Source of the DNA: Lentzea guizhouensis
GTDB taxonomy: Bacteria > Actinomycetota > Actinomycetes > Mycobacteriales > Pseudonocardiaceae
Reading direction: 5' to 3'
Assembly (NCBI RefSeq): GCF_001701025.1
Contig: NZ_CP016793.1
Location: 3,906,001 to 3,970,000, forward strand
Length of the DNA: 64,000 bases
Shown: positions 16,992 to 24,995 of the stretch, in pieces
Layout: each line of letters starts with the position of its first letter
Position numbering within the stretch: position 1 is the first letter of the stretch
Made by a program: the position numbers and the translations under genes
The notes under the pieces: generated by a model
Database searches by the model: none
Told to the model about the DNA's origin: nothing
Seen by the model: the letters and a program-made list of their open reading frames with translations, nothing else

Positions 16992-19062
16992 CGGCGCGGA
17001 GCTCCTCGGCCTCCGGGGCGTGGATGCCGTCGAAGATCGCGAGTGCCTCGGCCAGGACTCGGGCGGCCCGGCCGTGGTCACCCTTCCGGTCCAGCAGATC
17101 ACCAAGCATCCACAACGTGCGGGCAGTCCCGTAGAAGTCGCGGAAGTTGGAGTAGATCTGCACGGACCGCTGGATGTGCCCAACAGCTTCGTCGAGAGCA
17201 CCGAGATCCGCCGACAGTTGGCTCAACCGGTGGAAAACGGAAGCCTGGTTCCAAAGGCTCCCCATGTCGTGCGAGATCTCCAACGCGCGAACGAGGTACG
17301 AGCCGGCTTCTTCGAACTTCTTCTGCTGTCGGCAGATTTCGCCTAGAAGACCTAGGGCGGCACCCTCGGCACGAGGTATGTGAAGGTCTTGGAAGAGGGC
17401 AAGCGCGGCCCTGAAATGGTCGGCCGCGCGATCGGTGTGTCCCTGTTTGTACAACGTGAGACCGATGGTGTGGTGCGCCCATGCCAGGTCTTTCGGCACC
17501 TGCGATCGGGTCGCGAGATCGAAAGCCTCCTGCACGTGCTGCAGCGCTTCGTCCAGCCTGTTGGCGTTCATCAGTGCTTCACCGCACACGGTGAGCGCAA
17601 GCACGTAAGTGTTCTCGTCGTTGAGCTGGCTGGCGCTCCTCAACGCGATAGCGGCTATTTCCACCTGTGCCGCCCATTGACCGTTGAGTGCGTATGGGAT
17701 CGCCAGACAGGAGGGCAATAAAGCCGCAATGCGGTGGAGTCCGTGGTTTGAGGCGTAAGTGAGGACCGACAACAAGTTGGTGTGCTCGTCGCTGTGCCAG
17801 GCGAGGGCATCGTCCCGATCGTCGAAAAGCAGTGGATCGACGCCTGTGTTGTCGTGTTCGAACGGCGTCAGACCGCTTTGCGGGTAGATCGCGAACCTCG
17901 CCAGGTCAGCGGTGTGCAGATACCAACCCAGCAGGTGTCGTACGCAGTCCGCACGGTCTTCGGCGGAGTCTTGCGCTCTGGCTGTTTCCGCGGCGTACTC
18001 CCGAACCAGGTCGTGGAACTGGAACCGGTCGCGTCCGATCTCCGTGAGCAGGTGTCCACCGGTCAGGGTGTCCAGCACCGGGCGGATCTCGGCGGCCGTC
18101 GTCCTGGTGAGCGCGGCCGCGGCGTGGGTGCTGATGGTCGTGCCGGGGTGCAGGCTCAGTCGCCGGAAGACCTTGGCCGCCTGCAGGGGCAACGCCTCGT
18201 AGGACCAGGTGAACACCGTCCTGACGGCGGTGCCGTTGTCATCGGGTGAAGCCAGGGTGTCCAGGCGACGGGCGACCAGGTCCGCGGTCAGGTCGGAGAT
18301 CGTCCGGTGTGGACGGTCCGCGATCCGCTCGGCCGCGATCCTCAGCGCCAGGGGCAAACCGGCGCACTGGTGAACCAGCGTGTGGGCCGCGTCGTGCTCT
18401 GCGCCGATGCGGGCGACGCCGACGATGTCCTGCAGCAACGCCAGCGCACTTCCGGACGGTAGTTCGCCCAGCGTGATCCGGTGGGCTCCGTCGCGGGCCA
18501 CCAGACCCGGCAGCCGGTTGCGGCTGGTGACCAGCACGAGCGACCGCGCAGAGCCCGGCAGCAGCGGGCGGACCTGCTCCGCGGTGGCCGCGTTGTCGAG
18601 CACCACCAGCACCTGCCGGTCGGCGAGCAGCGACCGGTAGAGCGCCGCCATCGCGTCCAGGTCCTGCGGCACGGACGTGCCGGACACCCCCAGCGCGGTC
18701 AGGAAACCAGTCAGCACCTGCGCCGGTGGCAACGGCGGCTCCGGCGAGAAACCCCGGAGGTTCGCGTAGAGCTGCCCGTCGGGAAACCGGTCGTGCACGC
18801 GGTGGGCCCAGTGCACCGCGAGCGACGTCTTGCCCACGCCGCCGATGCCCGCGATCGCCGAGATGACGACCGGACGCGCGGCGTGTCCGAGCAGCTCGTC
18901 GAGTGCGGTCAGCTCGGCGTCGCGCCCGGTGAAGTGGGTGACGTCCGGCGGCAACTGCCGCGGCGTCGGAACGGTCGGCGGGGCGTGCAGGTGGACCTCG
19001 TGACCCTGGATGACCGTTCCGGCGTCACCGTGCACGACGTTGCGAGTGAAGTCACCCGACAT
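16963..19062 (-). CDS. NB-ARC / TPR signalling ATPase (AfsR-like without DNA-binding domain)
   Basis: A 699-residue protein of the STAND ATPase class. Residues 1-30 form a short beta-rich start (NVVHGDAGTVIQGHEVHLH) common in actinobacterial NB-ARC proteins. Residues 45-330 form the NB-ARC domain, with P-loop AGIGGVGKTSLA at 71-82 and Walker B VLVVLDN. A winged-helix region follows. From about 430 to the end there are tetratricopeptide repeats (for example ALQHVQEAFDLATRSQ and DRAADHFRAALALFQ). There is no SARP-type DNA-binding domain, so it is not a full AfsR; it more likely acts by protein contacts. The ATG at 19062 was chosen as the start of recognisable sequence. Confidence 0.85.
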   Translation of the reverse strand: MSGDFTRNVVHGDAGTVIQGHEVHLHAPPTVPTPRQLPPDVTHFTGRDAELTALDELLGHAARPVVISAIAGIGGVGKTSLAVHWAHRVHDRFPDGQLYANLRGFSPEPPLPPAQVLTGFLTALGVSGTSVPQDLDAMAALYRSLLADRQVLVVLDNAATAEQVRPLLPGSARSLVLVTSRNRLPGLVARDGAHRITLGELPSGSALALLQDIVGVARIGAEHDAAHTLVHQCAGLPLALRIAAERIADRPHRTISDLTADLVARRLDTLASPDDNGTAVRTVFTWSYEALPLQAAKVFRRLSLHPGTTISTHAAAALTRTTAAEIRPVLDTLTGGHLLTEIGRDRFQFHDLVREYAAETARAQDSAEDRADCVRHLLGWYLHTADLARFAIYPQSGLTPFEHDNTGVDPLLFDDRDDALAWHSDEHTNLLSVLTYASNHGLHRIAALLPSCLAIPYALNGQWAAQVEIAAIALRSASQLNDENTYVLALTVCGEALMNANRLDEALQHVQEAFDLATRSQVPKDLAWAHHTIGLTLYKQGHTDRAADHFRAALALFQDLHIPRAEGAALGLLGEICRQQKKFEEAGSYLVRALEISHDMGSLWNQASVFHRLSQLSADLGALDEAVGHIQRSVQIYSNFRDFYGTARTLWMLGDLLDRKGDHGRAARVLAEALAIFDGIHAPEAEELRAVIAARPPAT

Positions 19063-19144
19063 GGTGCGTGATGATGCTCCATCCGTGTCGCGATCAGCGC
19101 GGGAAACTCCGCGGGTCACCTGTTCGGTCCCGCGAAAGGCGAAA

Positions 19145-19174
19145 CCCCCGCAGCATGTTGATCGCGTGCGGGGG
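19145..19174 (-). terminator. Terminator after alanine dehydrogenase
   Basis: An 8-bp stem (CCCCCGCA at 19145-19152 with TGCGGGGG at 19167-19174) is followed on the minus strand by TTTCGCCTTTC. It lies 35 bases beyond the ald stop codon. Confidence 0.7.
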
Positions 19175-19208
19175 CTCCATCATTCGGTTGGCTTGCGTGC
19201 GTCGGCTG

Positions 19209-20321
19209 TCAGACCACGGACTCCAGCGGCGTGTGCGCCAGACCGGTCGCCTCCGCCACCGGGCCGTTGGTCAGCTGGCCGGCGTGGACGTTGAGACCCA
19301 GGGCGAGCGAACGATCGTCCTGCAGCGCCTTCTGCCAGCCCTTGTCGGCCAGCGCGACCGCGTACGGCAGCGTCACGTTGGTCAGCGCGTAGGTCGAGGT
19401 GCGCGGGACGGCGCCGGGCATGTTGGCGACGCAGTAGAAGACCGAGTTGTGGACCTCGTAGGTCGGCTCGGCGTGGGTGGTCGGGCGGGAGTCCTCGAAG
19501 CAGCCGCCCTGGTCGATGGCGATGTCGACGAGCACGGAACCCGGGTTCATCTCGGCGACCAGTGCGTTCGACACCAGCTTCGGGGCGGCGGCACCGGGGA
19601 CGAGCACGGCGCCGATGACCAGGTCGGCCTCGCGGACGGCCTGTTCCACCGAGAACGCGTTCGACGCGAGGGTGCGCAGGCGGCCCTGGAACTGGGCGTC
19701 GACCTGGCGCAGGCGGTCGACGTTCGTGTCGAGGATCTGCACGTCGGCGCCCATGCCGACGGCGATGGTGGCGGCGTTGACGCCCGCCACGCCGCCGCCG
19801 ATCACGACCACGCGGGCCGGGGCGACACCGGGGACGCCGCCGGGCAGCACGCCGCGGCCGCCGGAGGGCTTCATCAGGCTGAACGCGCCGACCTGCGGGG
19901 CGAGCCGGCCCGCGACCTCGGACATCGGCGCGAGCAGCGGCAGCGAGCGGTTGGGCAGCTGCACCGTCTCGTAGGCGATGGCCGTGGTGCCGGAGGCCAG
20001 CAGGGCCTCGGTCAGCGGCTTGTCGGCGGCGAGGTGCAGGTAGGTGAAGAGGGTCTGGCCGGACCGCAGGCGGGGGTACTCCTCCGCGATCGGCTCCTTG
20101 ACCTTGAGGACCAGGTCGCCCTCGGCCCAGACGTCGTCGGCGGTCGCGAGGACCTTGGCACCCGCCGCGAGGTACTCCTCGTCGGTGATGGCGGACCCGA
20201 GACCCGCGCCCTGCTCGACGAACACGTCGTGACCGCGACGGGTCAGCTCGTGGGCACCGGCCGGCGTGAGGGCGACGCGGTACTCGTGGTTCTTGATCTC
20301 GCGAGGAACGGCGATCCGCAC
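19209..20321 (-). CDS. ald: Alanine dehydrogenase
   Basis: A 370-residue NAD-dependent L-alanine dehydrogenase (alanine to pyruvate and ammonia, reversible). The known active-site residues are in place: Arg15 in EYRVALTP, Lys75 in LVLKVKEP and His96 in TYLHLA. The NAD-binding fold shows VVIGGGVAGVNAA. Length matches the family exactly. The GTG start has GGAGGAG seven bases before it. It diverges from the gcvH operon across a 384-base region with candidate operators. In mycobacteria ald is controlled by the Lrp-type AldR; no regulator gene is adjacent here. Confidence 0.97.
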   Translation of the reverse strand: MRIAVPREIKNHEYRVALTPAGAHELTRRGHDVFVEQGAGLGSAITDEEYLAAGAKVLATADDVWAEGDLVLKVKEPIAEEYPRLRSGQTLFTYLHLAADKPLTEALLASGTTAIAYETVQLPNRSLPLLAPMSEVAGRLAPQVGAFSLMKPSGGRGVLPGGVPGVAPARVVVIGGGVAGVNAATIAVGMGADVQILDTNVDRLRQVDAQFQGRLRTLASNAFSVEQAVREADLVIGAVLVPGAAAPKLVSNALVAEMNPGSVLVDIAIDQGGCFEDSRPTTHAEPTYEVHNSVFYCVANMPGAVPRTSTYALTNVTLPYAVALADKGWQKALQDDRSLALGLNVHAGQLTNGPVAEATGLAHTPLESVV

Positions 20322-20456
20322 GGTTTCTCCTCCGTTTCGGCTGGGCTGTCATCTCACAATGTGGAGCAGCCGAAAGGTCATGTCACTGTGCGAGTCGCAC
20401 GATCCAGTAGGTGTTCAGTTGTCCGACCGGAACAAGGCAACCTGAACAACACTTGC

Positions 20457-20468
20457 GTTCACGTGAAC
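20457..20468. promoter_or_regulatory. 12-bp palindrome between ald and gcvH
   Basis: GTTCACGTGAAC is a perfect palindrome 136 bases upstream of the ald start. Further copies of the half-site lie closer to ald: GTTCAGTTG at about 20413 and CCTGAAC at about 20441. The arrangement fits an Lrp/AldR-type multi-site operator, which is inference. Confidence 0.4.
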
Positions 20469-20477
20469 CGGCCCGCG

Positions 20478-20507
20478 TTGACACCCGGCGCCGGGCCCAC
20501 ATAGCGT
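20478..20507 (+). promoter_or_regulatory. Promoter of the gcvH-sdaA operon
   Basis: TTGACA at 20478-20483 and TAGCGT at 20502-20507 are separated by 18 bases. The expected transcription start at about 20514 puts the whole glycine riboswitch into the 5' leader. Confidence 0.65.
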
Positions 20508-20532
20508 TCCCGCTGAACTGAATAACGGCCGC

Positions 20533-20641
20533 GGTGCCCCTGACGGGCACCAGAACCCGAGTGGGAGAGACCTCGACAGCTGGTCGGGGCGCCGAAGGGG
20601 CAAGCTCCCGCACACTCTCAGGCAGCAAGACCACTCGGGGT
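20533..20641 (+). promoter_or_regulatory. Glycine riboswitch (single aptamer with upstream ghost stem)
   Basis: The aptamer spans about 20555-20641. P1 pairs CCCGAGTGG (20556-20564) with CCACTCGGG (20631-20639). Inside are the conserved glycine-aptamer elements GGGAGAGACC, GGCGCCGAAGGGGCAAG and CTCTCAGGCAGCAAGACC. A 7-bp hairpin GGTGCCC/GGGCACC (20533-20539 with 20545-20551) directly upstream fits the ghost aptamer described for singleton glycine riboswitches. It lies 64 bases before gcvH. Such elements usually switch glycine-cleavage genes on when glycine is high. Confidence 0.93.
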
Positions 20642-20705
20642 AGGCAACTCTGCACGGCGGAGGGGGCGCAAGTGTCCTGACCCGTCCTGAGCCAGAGGAG
20701 TCGCC

Positions 20706-21086
20706 GTGGAGTTCCCCGAGAACCTGCTCTACACCGCCGAGCACGAGTGGGTCGACTGGACGCCGGGTACCCAGGACCCGTTGACCTGCGGGATCACCGA
20801 GTACGCCGCGGACGCGCTGGGTGACATCGTCTTCGTCCAGCTGCCCGAGGTGGGCGCGAAGGTCGTCTCGAACGAGGTCTGCGGCGAGCTCGAGTCCACC
20901 AAGTCCGTCAGCGACCTGTTCTCCCCGGTCAGCGGCGAGGTGCTCGAGGTCAACACCGCCGTCGTCGACGACCCGGCGATCATCAACAGCGACCCGTACG
21001 GCGCCGGCTGGCTGTTCAAGGTGCGCGTCGACTCGGCGGAGGGCCTGCTCACCGCGGCCAGGTACGCCGAGCTCACCAAGGACTGA
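20706..21086 (+). CDS. gcvH: Glycine cleavage system H protein
   Basis: A 126-residue lipoyl carrier protein that shuttles the methylamine group between the P, T and L proteins. The lipoylation lysine is Lys66 in [18 protein letters not shown], and the acidic [10 protein letters not shown] segment near the C-terminus is typical. The GTG start has AGAGGAG directly upstream. It is the first gene after a glycine riboswitch and is followed by a serine deaminase 32 bases later. gcvT and gcvP are not in this window, so the other subunits must be encoded elsewhere. Confidence 0.97.
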   Translation: MEFPENLLYTAEHEWVDWTPGTQDPLTCGITEYAADALGDIVFVQLPEVGAKVVSNEVCGELESTKSVSDLFSPVSGEVLEVNTAVVDDPAIINSDPYGAGWLFKVRVDSAEGLLTAARYAELTKD

Positions 21087-21118
21087 CCTGCATGAACCCC
21101 ACCACGAAGGACTGATCA

Positions 21119-22483
21119 GTGGCGATCAGCGTTTTCGACCTGTTCTCCGTCGGCATCGGACCGTCCAGCTCGCACACCGTGGGCCCGATGCGCGCCGCCG
21201 CCATGTTCGTCGAGAAGCTCGGCCCCCGTGTGTCCGAAGTGGACCGCGTGCACGTCCAGCTGTTCGGCTCGCTCGGCGCGACCGGCCACGGCCACGGCAG
21301 CCCCAAGGCCGTGTTCCTCGGCCTCGAGGGCAACCTGCCGGAAGAGGTCGACCCCACCGTCGCGGCGACGCGGGTCGAGGAGATCATCTCCACCGGACGG
21401 CTCCGGCTCGGCGGCACGCACGAGATCGCCTTCACCCACGACCGCGACCTTGTCATGCACCGCCGCAAGTCACTCCCGTTGCACCCCAACGGGATGAGCT
21501 TCGAGGCCTTCCGCGGCGGCGAGTCGGTCGAGCACGCCGTCTACTACTCGATCGGCGGCGGCTTCGTCGTCGACGAGAACGCGTCGGGCACCGACCGGAT
21601 CAAGCCGGACTCGACACCGTTGCCGCACCCGTTCCTCACCGGCGACGAGCTGCTCGCGCGCTGCCGCGAGACCGGCCTGTCGATCAGCGAGATCATGATG
21701 GCCAACGAGCTGTCGTGGCGCTCGGAAGAAGAGGTGCGGTCGGGGCTCCTGCACATCTGGCACGTGATGCAGGAGTGCGTCGAACGCGGCTGCACCGAAC
21801 AGGGCGTCCTGCCCGGCGGCCTGAAGGTCCGCCGCCGCGCCGCCGAGATGCGCAAACGGCTGGAGGGCGAGCACTTCGTCACCGACCCGCTGCGCGTCAT
21901 GGACTGGGTGACGCTCTTCGCGTTGGCCGTCAACGAGGAGAACGCGGCGGGCGGCCGGGTCGTCACCGCGCCCACCAACGGCGCGGCCGGCATCGTGCCC
22001 GCCGTCCTGCACTACTACACGAGGTTCGTGCCGGGCGCGTCCGACGACGGCGTGGTGCGGTTCCTGCTGACCGCGGGCGCGATCGGCGTGCTGTTCAAGG
22101 AGAACGCCTCGATCTCCGGCGCCGAGGTCGGCTGCCAGGGCGAGGTCGGTTCCGCGTGCTCGATGGCGGCGGGCGGGCTGGCCGAGGTTCTCGGCGGCAC
22201 GCCGGAACAGGTCGAGAACGCGGCCGAGATCGCCATGGAGCACAACCTCGGCCTGACGTGCGACCCGATCGGCGGGCTGGTGCAGATCCCGTGCATCGAA
22301 CGCAACGCGGTGGCGTCGATCAAGGCGATCACGGCCGTGCGGATGGCGCTGCGCGGGGACGGGTCGCACTTCGTGTCGCTGGACAAGGTCATCAAGACCA
22401 TGCGGGACACCGGCAAGGACATGTCGGTGAAGTACAAGGAGACGGCACGCGGCGGGCTCGCCGTGAACGTCATCGAGTGCTGA
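21119..22483 (+). CDS. sdaA: L-serine ammonia-lyase (iron-sulfur type)
   Basis: A 454-residue single-chain L-serine deaminase that converts serine to pyruvate and ammonia with an oxygen-sensitive [4Fe-4S] cluster. The N-terminal beta domain starts at [19 protein letters not shown]. The catalytic alpha domain carries the cluster cysteines in [16 protein letters not shown] and [17 protein letters not shown]. Length is normal. The GTG has GAAGGA upstream. It shares the glycine-riboswitch transcript with gcvH, which makes metabolic sense: excess glycine is turned into serine through the cleavage system and then drained to pyruvate. Confidence 0.96.
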   Translation: MAISVFDLFSVGIGPSSSHTVGPMRAAAMFVEKLGPRVSEVDRVHVQLFGSLGATGHGHGSPKAVFLGLEGNLPEEVDPTVAATRVEEIISTGRLRLGGTHEIAFTHDRDLVMHRRKSLPLHPNGMSFEAFRGGESVEHAVYYSIGGGFVVDENASGTDRIKPDSTPLPHPFLTGDELLARCRETGLSISEIMMANELSWRSEEEVRSGLLHIWHVMQECVERGCTEQGVLPGGLKVRRRAAEMRKRLEGEHFVTDPLRVMDWVTLFALAVNEENAAGGRVVTAPTNGAAGIVPAVLHYYTRFVPGASDDGVVRFLLTAGAIGVLFKENASISGAEVGCQGEVGSACSMAAGGLAEVLGGTPEQVENAAEIAMEHNLGLTCDPIGGLVQIPCIERNAVASIKAITAVRMALRGDGSHFVSLDKVIKTMRDTGKDMSVKYKETARGGLAVNVIEC

Positions 22484-22491
22484 GCGGCGGC

Positions 22492-22845
22492 TCAGCGGGC
22501 GTCGTACGCCTGCTGAGCCGCGAGCACGTCCGGCATCCTGGACTCCAGCAGGGAGATCAACGCCATCAGCTTCTCCGCCGTCTCCCGCCCGAGCGGCGTC
22601 AGGCTGTAGTCGACGCGCGGCGGGTTCGTCGGCTGCGCGTCGCGGTGCACCAGGCCGTCGCGTTCCAGCGCGTGCAGCGTCTGGGACAGCATCTTCTCGC
22701 TCACGCCGTCGACACGGCGGCGCAGTTCGTTGAACCGCAACGATCCGTCGACGAGCGCGCCCAGCGTCAGGCTGCCCCAGCGGCCGGTGACGTGCTCCAG
22801 CGTGGGGCGTGAGGGGCACGCCTTCGCGAACACGGTGAACTCCAT
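22492..22845 (-). CDS. HxlR family transcriptional regulator
   Basis: A 117-residue winged-helix regulator with the HxlR pattern: a cysteine near the N-terminus (CPSRPTLEHVTGRWGSL), then RFNELRRRVDGVSEKMLSQTL, then LERDGLVHR and YSLTPLG. The family senses redox or electrophile stress, often through that cysteine. The ATG at 22845 has a TACGCT box seven bases upstream, so it is probably leaderless. An imperfect palindrome ACTTTTCGTAAGT upstream (22869-22881) is a likely self-operator. No clear target gene is adjacent; the serine deaminase ends just before it in the convergent direction. Confidence 0.85.
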   Translation of the reverse strand: MEFTVFAKACPSRPTLEHVTGRWGSLTLGALVDGSLRFNELRRRVDGVSEKMLSQTLHALERDGLVHRDAQPTNPPRVDYSLTPLGRETAEKLMALISLLESRMPDVLAAQQAYDAR

Positions 22846-22895
22846 GCCGCCGAGCGTACCTGATTGCACTTACGAAAAGTTAGCGCTCGCATGTG

Positions 22896-22932
22896 CGGAA
22901 GGCCTGCACACAGTGCGTGTGCAGGCCTTCCG
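22896..22932 (-). terminator. Terminator after the Ro-protein gene
   Basis: A perfect 15-bp stem (22896-22910 with 22918-22932, arm CGGAAGGCCTGCACA) with a 7-base loop lies immediately beyond the stop codon of the Ro/Rsr gene, whose last codon abuts it. No U-tract follows, which is usual in this kind of genome. Confidence 0.8.
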
Positions 22933-22933
22933 T

Positions 22934-24517
22934 TCAGAACGGCCAGTCCGCGTTCTGCCCGGCTTCGATCAACGGGATCGCCTTGAAGGTCGAGTCCGTC
23001 AGGCCGCCGAACTCGTGCCTGTTCGCCGTGCCCGTCGCGAACGCCCCCTTCTGGTACCCGTTCAGGTTGAAGCCGTAGACCGGCACGTGCCGCGGCACGA
23101 CGTCGGTCACGCGCGCGCCGTGCGGACCGCTGATCGTCTGCATGTCCGAGATGATGAACACCCGGTCGTGCCCGCGGTACGAGCTCCGCAGCGAACCGAC
23201 GATGTCGGTGCCGTGCCCGACCTCACCGATCCTCTTCAGGAACCGGTCGACCTCGCTGATGACCGAGGCCCCGCGCCGCAGCTCGTGGCGGAACACGCCG
23301 CTCGCGAAGCCGCGGATGTCGACCTGCTCGCCCTTCGCTCCCAGTGCCACGCCGAACACGGCCGCTGCCTTGGCCGGCGTGACCTTCGACCGCGCCGAGT
23401 ACGCCATGCCCGTCATCGACCCCGAGGTGTCGATGAGGATCAGCGACCGGCCCGGCAGTGCCGGCAGGTTGCTCAGCGACGCCCGCAGCGCCTGGTCGAG
23501 CGCGTGGCCCCAGCGCAGGCTCGGCGCCGTCTCGTACGCCGACAGGAAGCGGAACGGGAACTGCCGCGACCGCGCGACCTGGCCCGGGTCGGCCAGCCGG
23601 GCCGCGACCTGCGCCGCGACCTCGTCCGACATCCCGGCCTCGTCGAAGTTCCTGAGGTTCCGGAGCGCGGCCATGTACCCCATGGTCGGCGCCAGCGCCT
23701 CCCACACCTGCGCGGTCATCGGCCCCTGCAGCCACCCGGCCACGGCCTCCCACGTCATCCCGGCGCGCCGCAGCACGTCCACCGCGTCCGGGCGCCCGAA
23801 CAGCGCACGCCGCTCCTCGACCGGCCACGCCATCAGCTCGCGCCGTGCCCGGAAGGTCGTCAGCGACTCCGGCACGGCCACGTCCGCGTCCCGGCGGCGG
23901 TCCAGCACGTGCTGGAACAACTCGCCCTGCCGGTCGGCGACCGGCGACGGGTGCACGAGGTTCAGCACGTCGGCCACGCGGAAGCCGCGGGCGTCGCTGT
24001 CCCACTTGAGGACCGAGCGCTCGTCGTAGAGCCGCCGCACCGCGTCCGCGATGCCGCGCTTGACCGGCTTCGGCACGTTCCGCCCGTGGGTCGCCGTCCA
24101 GTAGGCCAGCAGCTCACCCGGCTCGTCCGCGCGCTGCAGCACCGACGCGATGACCGCGCGGTTCGTCACGCCCGTGTCGGCCTTGGCCTCCAGGCGTGCC
24201 TTCACGAACTCGGCGGCGCCGACCAGCGACGCCGTGCGCATGTTCGCCTCGGTGCGCAGCCACGCCAGCATCCGGGCGGTCCACTCGGGATCCTGCAGCG
24301 CCGCCGCGTGCACGAGCTCGGCGTACCGCTCGTCGCGCGCGCCGCCTGCCTCGTAGAAGGTCTTCTCGCCGCCCATGTTCGACACGGCCAGCAGGAACAG
24401 CTCGCCCTGCACGGTGCGCTCGTACCCGTCGCCGCCCTCGCGGGTGCGGCCCGCGCGCTGCGAGGTGATCGGGCTCTTCCCGAACGGACGGGCCTTCAGG
24501 ATGTTGAACTTCGACAT
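22934..24517 (-). CDS. rsr: Ro60/Rsr-type Y-RNA-binding protein (TROVE + VWA)
   Basis: A 527-residue bacterial homologue of the Ro60 autoantigen. Residues about 15-340 form the TROVE/HEAT-like ring that holds single-stranded RNA ends in its pore and Y RNA on its outer face. Residues 355-527 form a von Willebrand A-like domain with a complete metal site: Asp363, Ser365 and Ser367 in LIDTSGSM, the threonine in GHGTDIVGS, and the aspartate in ISDMQT. In Deinococcus, Rsr works in rRNA maturation, RNA decay with PNPase, and stress survival. The ATG at 24517 has GAGGGGGAAG upstream. Four Y-RNA-like modules lie directly upstream on the same strand, the nearest ending about 23 bases before the start, so RNA and protein partner are encoded together. 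Confidence 0.95.
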   Translation of the reverse strand: MSKFNILKARPFGKSPITSQRAGRTREGGDGYERTVQGELFLLAVSNMGGEKTFYEAGGARDERYAELVHAAALQDPEWTARMLAWLRTEANMRTASLVGAAEFVKARLEAKADTGVTNRAVIASVLQRADEPGELLAYWTATHGRNVPKPVKRGIADAVRRLYDERSVLKWDSDARGFRVADVLNLVHPSPVADRQGELFQHVLDRRRDADVAVPESLTTFRARRELMAWPVEERRALFGRPDAVDVLRRAGMTWEAVAGWLQGPMTAQVWEALAPTMGYMAALRNLRNFDEAGMSDEVAAQVAARLADPGQVARSRQFPFRFLSAYETAPSLRWGHALDQALRASLSNLPALPGRSLILIDTSGSMTGMAYSARSKVTPAKAAAVFGVALGAKGEQVDIRGFASGVFRHELRRGASVISEVDRFLKRIGEVGHGTDIVGSLRSSYRGHDRVFIISDMQTISGPHGARVTDVVPRHVPVYGFNLNGYQKGAFATGTANRHEFGGLTDSTFKAIPLIEAGQNADWPF

Positions 24518-24539
24518 GGCTCTTCCCCCTCGGGAAAGC

Positions 24540-24724
24540 AAAAGGGGAGCGCACAACCACAGATGTGTCCGAGATCAAGTCGCAGAAGGAATGTTGCTGC
24601 TCTGCCGGTTGAGCTACAGCCGGACGAACGAATCCGGCTGGCGGGACTCGAACCCGCAACCTGCCCATTAGGAGTGGAAGTAACCCTCGGCTTCGCACCG
24701 GACACATGTGAAGTTGTGCGCTCC
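24540..24724 (-). ncRNA. Y-RNA-like module A with permuted tRNA mimic
   Basis: The 5' and 3' ends pair as a long helix: GGAGCGCACAAC (24724-24713) with GTTGTGCGCTCC (24557-24546), extended by ATGTGTCC with GGACACAT, and then TTTT. Inside are a T-arm with the canonical TTCGAGT loop (24640-24661), an acceptor-like 7-bp stem AGCCGGA/TCCGGCT capped by an 8-base loop (24618-24639), and a D-arm GCTC-loop-GAGC (24599-24614). In RNA order the T-arm comes before the D-arm, so the tRNA is circularly permuted, as in YrlA-type bacterial Y RNAs. The conserved module motifs CGGTGCGAAG and TTGATCTCGG flank the mimic. It is the module nearest to rsr. Confidence 0.85.
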
Positions 24725-24789
24725 CGAGATCAAGGTCGCGGACGGCTTTGCGTTTTGCAGACGAAGTATCCGACCGCTTCGCACCGGGT
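24721..24789 (-). ncRNA. Y-RNA-like module B, short, lacking the tRNA mimic
   Basis: This module has the same conserved 5' motif (CGGTGCGAAG...GATACTTC) and 3' motif (TTGATCTCGG) as its three neighbours but only about 20 bases between the two halves of the internal stem. The internal stem GCGGTCGG/CCGTCCGC differs in sequence from the others but keeps pairing at seven of eight positions, which is compensatory change and supports a real RNA structure. CCCG/CGGG closes the ends. A good promoter lies just upstream. Its 3' strand may overlap the first bases of module A, so the exact ends are uncertain. Confidence 0.6.
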
Positions 24790-24792
24790 GCA

Positions 24793-24821
24793 CATATATG
24801 TAACCACGCCCCGCCACTCAA
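24793..24821 (-). promoter_or_regulatory. Promoter in front of Y-RNA module B
   Basis: On the minus strand TTGAGT (24821-24816) and TATATG (24798-24793) are separated by exactly 17 bases. Transcription would begin at about 24786, at the first base pairs of module B. A stem-loop at 24812-24835 overlaps the -35 box and is followed by TTTT on the plus strand. Confidence 0.55.
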
Positions 24822-24833
24822 TTTTATGAGCGG

Positions 24834-24995
24834 CGTTTTCCACACGTGCCCGAGGTCAGGATCGCAGAAGGTCCATTTGTCGGGCGCTCACCGGACTGAG
24901 CCACCGCCGGTCTCCCGGCGGGCGGGACTCGAACCCGCACCTCCCGATCCCCGTGAAGTATCCCTCTACTTCGCACCGGACACGTGTGGAAGACG
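24834..24995 (-). ncRNA. Y-RNA-like module C with permuted tRNA mimic
   Basis: The ends pair over 18 positions, 24978-24995 with 24834-24851 (TTCCACACGTGTCC with GGGCACGTGTGGAA, one G-U pair). The internal stem GTAGAGGG/CCTTCTGC follows. The tRNA-like part has T-arm GCGGGTTCGAGTCCCGC, acceptor-like stem CCGCCGG/CCGGCGG closed by a GAGA tetraloop, and D-arm GCTC-AGTCCGGT-GAGC. The order T-arm, capped acceptor, D-arm is the permuted order. Its 5' end abuts the 3' end of module D. Confidence 0.85.

Noticed and set aside
19068..20504. A 478-codon open frame opposite alanine dehydrogenase
   Set aside because: The minus-strand ald has all catalytic residues; the opposite frame is a shadow and also runs through the riboswitch promoter region.
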